Assembly: GCA_024278655.1 (NCBI GenBank)
Contig: JAJRSV010000018.1
Span: 1 to 11,256 of the forward strand
Source of the DNA: Bacteroidota bacterium
GTDB taxonomy: Bacteria > Bacteroidota > Ignavibacteria > Ignavibacteriales > Ignavibacteriaceae
DNA length: 11,256 nt
Direction of reading: 5' to 3'
Shown: one piece after another, positions 7,756 through 11,256 of the stretch
Position numbering within the stretch: the first letter of the stretch is position 1
Layout: each line of letters begins with the position of its first letter
Program-made: the position numbers and the translations under genes
Notes under the pieces: model-generated
What the model saw: the letters and a program-made list of their open reading frames with translations, nothing else
What the model was told of the DNA's origin: nothing
Databases searched by the model: none

Positions 7756-8144
7756 AACTCGTACACTATTTCACTTTAATTGTTGCATTGCTTTTACTGT
7801 TTTCAGCTTGCGAAGAAAAGCAAAAAAAATCAAACGAACCGTTAACGGCTAAGGACAGTTTAAATCTTCAGCTTGTTAAAAACGATAACGTCGCTTTGCT
7901 CGGTTCGCCACCGATGATTCCAAAGGATCATCCTGTAGAAATTGGAGACGATATTGCGTTACATCAAAACGGTGGAAAAGACTGTCTCGATTGCCATAAC
8001 GACCCCGAAGAGGAAGACGCACCACAAACGCTTCATCCGGAAAGATATAACTGTCTGCAATGCCATATTCCCGACAGGAACGATATTGCTTCGGAAGATG
8101 ATTTTAAAGTAGATAACGTTTTCAAAAAAGAAACAAAATTCTAA
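7752..8144 (+). CDS. napB: NapB-like diheme cytochrome c, probable lipoprotein
   Basis: A 130-residue exported small cytochrome expected to hand electrons to NapA. Two covalent heme sites are present, CLDCH (78-82) and CLQCH (101-105). PPMIP at 53-57 followed by His60, and His95 six residues before the second heme site, agree with the bis-histidine NapB pattern (PPxIPH ... RRYxCxQCHVPQ). The signal is a hydrophobic stretch (YFTLIVALLLLF) ending in FSAC; Cys20 followed by EE looks like a lipobox, so the mature protein is probably lipid-anchored. The ATG overlaps the napH stop (ATGA) with AGGAG at 7741-7745. The region between the hemes is shorter than in E. coli NapB. Confidence 0.87.
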   Translation: MKLVHYFTLIVALLLLFSACEEKQKKSNEPLTAKDSLNLQLVKNDNVALLGSPPMIPKDHPVEIGDDIALHQNGGKDCLDCHNDPEEEDAPQTLHPERYNCLQCHIPDRNDIASEDDFKVDNVFKKETKF

Positions 8145-8161
8145 TCAGTTACGGTAAAACA

Positions 8162-8746
8162 GTGAAGACAAGAAAAGAGTTTTTAACCAAAACATTTAAA
8201 ATGGTCACCGGCGCTGTTGCAACGGTAATCGATAAAAAACTTCCTGCCGAGTTTAAGGAATTTGAATGCCCGCTTTTTCCACCGGGAGCAGCAGAAGATT
8301 TTATCGATAGATGCGCAGCGTGCGGTGACTGTGCTATGGCTTGTCCTGCCGGTGCAATCAAATTAAAAAATGTTGATTTATACGGAAGGAAGTATCCGGT
8401 AATCGAACCTTCTAAAAAAGCCTGTGTTATGTGTGAAAGTTTGTGGTGCATCGACGCCTGCTGCAGCGAAGCATTAGTCATGAACGATGAAAATGTTTTC
8501 CCTAAAATGGGAACCGCGGTAATCAAAGAAGATTTTTGTCTCGCATACAACGGCTCAAGTTGTATGACCTGCTACGATGCCTGTCCATTAAAACGAAGTG
8601 CAATAAAAATGAAATCGAATAAGCCGGTTATAATCGACGAAGAATGTACCGGCTGCGGAATATGCGAGGAAGTTTGTGTGATAAACCGTCCGAAAGGAAT
8701 TGTTATCAACCCGCATTCGTTTTCGTTTGAGGAAGAGCACAATTAA
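8162..8746 (+). CDS. napF: NapF-like polyferredoxin with four 4Fe-4S clusters
   Basis: A 194-residue iron-sulfur protein at the napF position of the napAGHBF gene order known from Epsilonproteobacteria. Cysteine quartets are 51/54/57/61, 88/91/96/100, 126/134/137/141 and 162/165/168/172. The third cluster has CLAYNGSSCMTC, very close to the CLAYQSVECRRC that I recall for E. coli NapF, and PPGAAEDF precedes the first cluster much as in NapF. The second cluster ends in CC (100-101) where ferredoxins usually have Cys-Pro. The N-terminus (TRKEFLTKTFK plus a short weak hydrophobic part) resembles a Tat signal that has lost its second arginine, so a cytoplasmic location is inferred. The start is GTG at 8162, 17 bp after napB, with only a weak ribosome site. 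A second NapG paralogue is the alternative. NapF is thought to help NapA maturation. Confidence 0.75.
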   Translation: MKTRKEFLTKTFKMVTGAVATVIDKKLPAEFKEFECPLFPPGAAEDFIDRCAACGDCAMACPAGAIKLKNVDLYGRKYPVIEPSKKACVMCESLWCIDACCSEALVMNDENVFPKMGTAVIKEDFCLAYNGSSCMTCYDACPLKRSAIKMKSNKPVIIDEECTGCGICEEVCVINRPKGIVINPHSFSFEEEHN

Positions 8747-8808
8747 TCTTGCTAATTATATTAAAAGCAAATCATCAAACCCTCAATTAATCGCAGAGAT
8801 AATTTTTC

Positions 8809-8833
8809 CTAAATAATATTTAACTTTATTTAG
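8809..8833. repeat. Short AT-rich inverted repeat upstream of the CMD-domain gene
   Basis: CTAAATAA (8809-8816) and TTATTTAG (8826-8833) are perfect 8-bp inverted arms around 9 nt, in the 118-bp gap between napF and the CMD-domain gene. It ends 31 nt before the start codon, so it could be an operator or leader hairpin. AT-richness makes chance occurrence quite possible. Confidence 0.2.
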
Positions 8834-8864
8834 TAAATGATAAAAATATTATAAGGAACTGGTT

Positions 8865-9185
8865 ATGTCCGACATTCCAAAAAGATTTAAAGACTTTATG
8901 GAAGCACATCCGGCAATTGCAGCGGCTTACGAATCTCTTGGCACTGCAGTTCATTCGGACGGACCGTTGGATGAGAAAACCCGCTCGCTTATAAAACTTG
9001 GTATTTCCACAGGTGCCGGATTGGAAGGTGCGGTTCATTCGCATGCACGTAAAGCTTTGGAAGCGGGAGCAACTAAAGAAGAAATGCAACACGCTGTAAT
9101 TCTGGCAATTCCCACAATCGGTTTTCCGTCTGCAATGGCTGCTTTAAGCTGGCTGGAAGATATTATAAGTAAAGAAGAAAATTAA
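8865..9185 (+). CDS. Carboxymuconolactone decarboxylase (CMD/AhpD-fold) family protein
   Basis: A 106-residue, all-helical small cytoplasmic protein of the CMD family. Recognisable parts are LDEKTRSLIKLGIST (35-49), EGAVHSHARKALEAGATKEEM (54-74) and the tail IGFPSAMAALSWLED (85-99), which resembles YurZ-like members. The histidines of the family motif are present (His58, His60), but the CxxC pair that makes AhpD a peroxidase partner is absent, and there is no cysteine at all in the protein. It therefore cannot work as a thiol reductant in the AhpD way. Substrate and reaction are unknown. AAGGA at 8853-8857 precedes the ATG. It follows the nap genes by 118 bp and may be co-transcribed with the membrane protein gene 11 bp downstream. 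Confidence 0.85.
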   Translation: MSDIPKRFKDFMEAHPAIAAAYESLGTAVHSDGPLDEKTRSLIKLGISTGAGLEGAVHSHARKALEAGATKEEMQHAVILAIPTIGFPSAMAALSWLEDIISKEEN

Positions 9186-9196
9186 AGAGTTAAGAT

Positions 9197-10276
9197 TTGT
9201 TTGTTCAGGAAGAAACCGAATTAACTAAAGAAAGAACGGATGAGCTTAACAGGTTGGTTATCTGGAAGCTTACCGCGCTGTGGGCTTTCAGCGAAGCTGC
9301 ATTGGGAGGAGTGCTGCATGCATTTAAGGTTCCGTTCAGCGGAATATTTATCGGCAGTGCTTCGGCTACACTTATTTCACTTATCGCATATTTCTCAAAC
9401 AGTAAAACATCAATTTTAAAAGCAACTTTAATGGTCGTGCTGGTTAAAGCGATGGTGAGTCCACACACTCCGCTTACGGCTTACTTCGCAGTATTCCTGC
9501 AGGGAACGATGGGACAACTGCTGTTCCTTAATAAAAAGTTTTTCCGGCTTTCTGCTATGTTGCTTGCAGTGCTTACTCTGCTTACTTCTTCAATGCAGAA
9601 GATTATAATCTTAACCGTAGTCTTCGGTAAAACTCTCTGGGAATCGATAGACCTTTTTGTAAACTTTGTAGCGAAAAAATTTCTTTCGTCAGAGAATTCA
9701 ATTGACTTCAGCTTCAGTTATTTGATTGTCGGGATTTATCTCGGAATACATTTGCTGTTCGGAGTTTTTATCGGATACATTGCCGGGAAGCTTCCCTACT
9801 GGATTGAAGACGTAATAAAAACAAACGGATTGGAAATCAAATCATTCAAAGAAAGCGGTAATAATTTCGTCAGGAAGAAAAAGGGAAAAAGAAAAAGATG
9901 GTGGCAGCGCCCTTCGGGACTTTTGTTTTTCACGTTTGCCGCAGTTATGGTTATCCTGTCATATTTCTATCCCGAGTTCGGCAAAAACAAAGCGTATGAA
10001 ATAATTATAATGACGCTGCGTGCAATTGTTATTATGATATTATGGTATACGCTTCTTGCACCTTTGTTACTTAAATTGTTCAAGCGATATGTTTCGAAAA
10101 AACAAACTGTTTACTCAACCGAGATAAATAAAATCATAAGCGTTTTCCCTCACCTGCGATCGATTGCTGTTTACAGCTGGAAGATATCCTCTTCCGAAAA
10201 ATCGCTGCGAAAAATAAAATCATTTATCATTTATCTTATTGCATTTATTCTGTTAACCGAATTCGATAATCGATGA
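9197..10276 (+). CDS. Uncharacterised polytopic membrane protein coupled to a THEP1-like NTPase
   Basis: I do not recognise a named family. The 359-residue product has about eight hydrophobic segments (roughly 22-40, 47-66, 76-102, 117-143, 173-196, 240-257, 268-295, 341-354). The N-terminal part holds FSEAALGGVLHAFKVPFSG (31-49) and VKAMVSPHTP (83-92), with polar or charged residues (His41, Lys44, Lys84, His90) in or beside membrane segments that could form a ligand site. A very basic loop, VRKKKGKRKRWWQR (225-238), separates two halves; by the positive-inside rule it should be cytoplasmic. The N-terminal half loosely recalls substrate-binding S components of ECF transporters, which is only an impression. 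The start is TTG with a poor ribosome site, 11 bp after the CMD gene. The stop overlaps the NTPase gene by 4 bp (ATGA), arguing for a two-protein unit. Confidence 0.8.
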   Translation: MFVQEETELTKERTDELNRLVIWKLTALWAFSEAALGGVLHAFKVPFSGIFIGSASATLISLIAYFSNSKTSILKATLMVVLVKAMVSPHTPLTAYFAVFLQGTMGQLLFLNKKFFRLSAMLLAVLTLLTSSMQKIIILTVVFGKTLWESIDLFVNFVAKKFLSSENSIDFSFSYLIVGIYLGIHLLFGVFIGYIAGKLPYWIEDVIKTNGLEIKSFKESGNNFVRKKKGKRKRWWQRPSGLLFFTFAAVMVILSYFYPEFGKNKAYEIIIMTLRAIVIMILWYTLLAPLLLKLFKRYVSKKQTVYSTEINKIISVFPHLRSIAVYSWKISSSEKSLRKIKSFIIYLIAFILLTEFDNR

Positions 10277-10752
10277 GACCGCTGTTTATTCTTTCCGGAC
10301 CGGTTCACACCGGCAAAACCACCAATCTACTGCACTGGCTCAAAGAAAAGAAAAATGTTTACGGAATACTTGCTCCGGTTATTAATGGTAAACGTTATTT
10401 GCTCGATATAAACACCGGTGAAAAGAAATTACTTGAAACAAATAAAGATGATTACAATTCAAATGTTTTACGTGTGGGAAATTATTTTTTTTACAAAGAT
10501 GTTTTCGATTGGGGTACCAATGTTATACTGAAAGCAATAAACCAAAAACCTGCGTGGCTGGTTATTGATGAGTTCGGACCTTTGGAATTGGGAGACAACG
10601 GATTGGAACCGGCAATAAATAAAGTTATAAATGAAGATAAGCTATTAGCCAATACAAATGTGATAATTATAATAAGAGATAATTTAATGTTGGATTTTAT
10701 TCACAAATATATTTTTTCAGGAATAGATTTAAGGTGGTTCTTTTTTGATTAG
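10273..10752 (+). CDS. THEP1-like P-loop nucleoside-triphosphatase
   Basis: A 159-residue cytoplasmic NTPase. The Walker A motif is GPVHTGKTT (9-17) and Walker B with the family's following residues is LVIDEFGPLEL (96-106), the hallmark VIDExGxxEL of THEP1 (NTPase_1) and related DUF2478 proteins. It is slightly short for the family, and the region between residues 40 and 80 is divergent. The ATG overlaps the stop of the membrane protein gene, so the two are translationally coupled and may interact. The family is usually described as a nucleoside-triphosphate hydrolase with an unclear physiological role; here it could energise or regulate the membrane partner. It ends 45 bp before the first hairpin of the downstream repeat region. 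Confidence 0.82.
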   Translation: MRPLFILSGPVHTGKTTNLLHWLKEKKNVYGILAPVINGKRYLLDINTGEKKLLETNKDDYNSNVLRVGNYFFYKDVFDWGTNVILKAINQKPAWLVIDEFGPLELGDNGLEPAINKVINEDKLLANTNVIIIIRDNLMLDFIHKYIFSGIDLRWFFFD

Positions 10753-10756
10753 CAGA

Positions 10757-10771
10757 GAGGTCGTTCCTACT
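10757..10771 (-). repeat. Degenerate half-copy of the intergenic palindromic repeat (copy A)
   Basis: Read on the minus strand this gives GTAGGAACGACCTCT, matching the right half of the repeat hairpin plus the start of the linker (GTAGGGATGACCTAT in copy B), with GGAAC for GGGAC. The left arm of the hairpin is missing, so this looks like a decayed copy just after the NTPase stop codon. Confidence 0.4.
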
Positions 10772-10797
10772 TTTGTTATTTCTTTTTCATTCCTCAA

Positions 10798-10843
10798 CCC
10801 GGCACTGCCGTGCCGGGCTATAAATAGGTCATCCCTACGGGAT
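10798..10843 (-). repeat. Two-hairpin intergenic repeat, minus orientation (copy B)
   Basis: On the minus strand it reads hairpin 1 ATCCC-GTA-GGGAT (10843-10831), a 13-nt linker GACCTATTTATAG, then hairpin 2 with arms CCCGGCAC and GTGCCGGG (10817-10810 and 10805-10798) around the loop GGCA. The same architecture occurs in plus orientation at 10938-10984 with a nearly identical linker and a hairpin 2 of equal size. This points to a defined, structured repeat unit, probably an REP-type element present elsewhere in the genome. Confidence 0.7.
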
Positions 10844-10849
10844 TTTTTT
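10831..10849 (+). terminator. Candidate intrinsic terminator of the membrane protein / NTPase operon
   Basis: ATCCC-TAC-GGGAT (10831-10843) is followed at once by a T-run (10843-10849). The stem is only 5 bp, but the 8-bp GC-rich hairpin at 10798-10817 lies just before it, and together they could stop transcription leaving the NTPase gene. The same bases form hairpin 1 of repeat copy B, so the repeat may have been co-opted as a terminator. Confidence 0.45.
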
Positions 10850-10937
10850 GTGGAGCCAATAAAGAGAGCAATAATTTGTTAGTGATAACCTCCTAACGGT
10901 TTCGTTTAGTAGTACCAGCACTGTGCAAAGACAAATA

Positions 10938-10984
10938 GTCCCGGAGGGACGATCCTATTTGTAACACAGCACGATAGTGCTGTG
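10938..10984 (+). repeat. Two-hairpin intergenic repeat, plus orientation (copy C)
   Basis: Hairpin 1 is GTCCC-GGA-GGGAC (10938-10950). The linker GATCCTATTTGTAA (10951-10964) differs from that of copy B by one inserted T and two substitutions. Hairpin 2 has arms CACAGCAC (10965-10972) and GTGCTGTG (10977-10984) around the loop GATA. The inner GCAC/GTGC is the same as in copy B, while the outer four base pairs differ and still pair, which implies selection on structure or an origin from one structured family. A related small palindrome GCAC-T-GTGC lies just upstream at 10918-10926. Confidence 0.72.
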
Positions 10985-11011
10985 ACAAAACAATACCAAC
11001 AAAACATCAAA

Positions 11012-11071
11012 GTCCCGGCGGGACGACCTATAAGTTTAAATTTGCAACCGGTTAGAATATAGTCGTTCCTG
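11012..11071 (+). repeat. Inverted pair of repeat copies (D and E)
   Basis: Copy D starts with hairpin 1 GTCCC-GGC-GGGAC (11012-11024) followed by GACCTATA, the conserved linker start. No clear hairpin 2 follows; instead there is the palindrome AACCGGTT (11046-11053). Copy E, on the minus strand, reads AGGAACGACTATAT (11070-11057), a degenerate version of the right half of hairpin 1 plus linker. The two therefore face each other around AACCGGTT, resembling a composite of paired REP units. Confidence 0.5.
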
Positions 11072-11256
11072 TTTTTATCATATCGCATTTAATTGACTTT
11101 TTATTTATTTTGTAATTAATATTTCACTCAGCGAATATTCTTAAACGCAGCTATTGATTTGCCAGAAATATTAAAATTACTCAAGTTGACCGCCACAAAT
11201 TATGCAGCCAATAAAAGGTTTTTAAGTTCATAAGATAGTTTATCCTTCGATTGATT
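11072..11256. other. AT-rich non-coding end of the window
   Basis: I see no convincing gene, RNA or hairpin here. On the minus strand a frame is open from the window edge down to a stop at 11183-11181 (about 25 codons), which could be the tail of a convergent gene. It is too short and featureless to call. Together with the repeats this closes a roughly 500-bp gene-free stretch that begins at 10753. Confidence 0.5.

Noticed and set aside
10753..11080. CRISPR array as explanation for the repeated palindromes
   Set aside because: Copies are in both orientations, of unequal length and irregular spacing, without uniform spacers.
10906..11088. 60-codon minus-strand frame across the repeat region
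   Set aside because: It is made of the palindromic repeats themselves and has no ribosome site or protein-like pattern.
11181..11256. Possible 3' tail of a minus-strand gene entering from the right edge
   Set aside because: Only about 25 open codons with no recognisable sequence; other frames are similarly open by chance.

Overview
The window reads as a stretch of a free-living, facultatively or strictly anaerobic bacterial chromosome with moderate-to-low GC and AT-rich spacers. Codon use, the lipoprotein-style signal peptides, the archaeal-type HMG-CoA synthase trio and the style of the intergenic repeats fit a member of the Bacteroidota/Ignavibacteriota side of the tree (Ignavibacteriales-like). 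That placement is inference from pattern familiarity, not from a search. All supported genes lie on the + strand.

Layout. (1) 1-306: 3' end of miaA (tRNA dimethylallyltransferase). (2) 447-3040: a tight three-gene operon encoding an archaeal-type HMG-CoA synthase, an archaeal/SCP-x-type thiolase and a DUF35 zinc-ribbon/OB-fold protein. These are the three partners of the channelling complex known from archaeal mevalonate synthesis. A 39-nt stem-loop sits in its leader and a GC-rich hairpin follows it. (3) 3388-8746: a periplasmic nitrate reductase cluster in the order napD-napA-napG-napH-napB-napF, with no napC. Electrons would pass from the quinol pool through membrane NapH and periplasmic NapG to diheme NapB and the Mo-bisMGD/4Fe-4S subunit NapA. 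NapD guards the NapA Tat signal and NapF is a cytoplasmic-type polyferredoxin. NapA and NapB both carry a lipobox-like cysteine at the end of the signal sequence, so both may be membrane-tethered lipoproteins. A 26-bp near-palindrome lies about 190 bp upstream of napD. (4) 8865-9185: a small carboxymuconolactone-decarboxylase-fold protein without the AhpD CxxC pair. (5) 9197-10752: a translationally coupled pair, an uncharacterised polytopic membrane protein and a THEP1-like P-loop NTPase, which may form a membrane system of unknown substrate. (6) 10753-11256: about 500 bp with no gene, holding several copies of a structured palindromic repeat. Two copies, in opposite orientations, share a linker and keep an 8-bp stem although its outer base pairs differ.

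The best candidates for something undescribed are the membrane protein/THEP1 NTPase pair and the two-hairpin repeat family downstream of it. The NapC-less, possibly lipid-anchored Nap system and the archaeal-type HMG-CoA trio in a bacterium are unusual variations on known systems.
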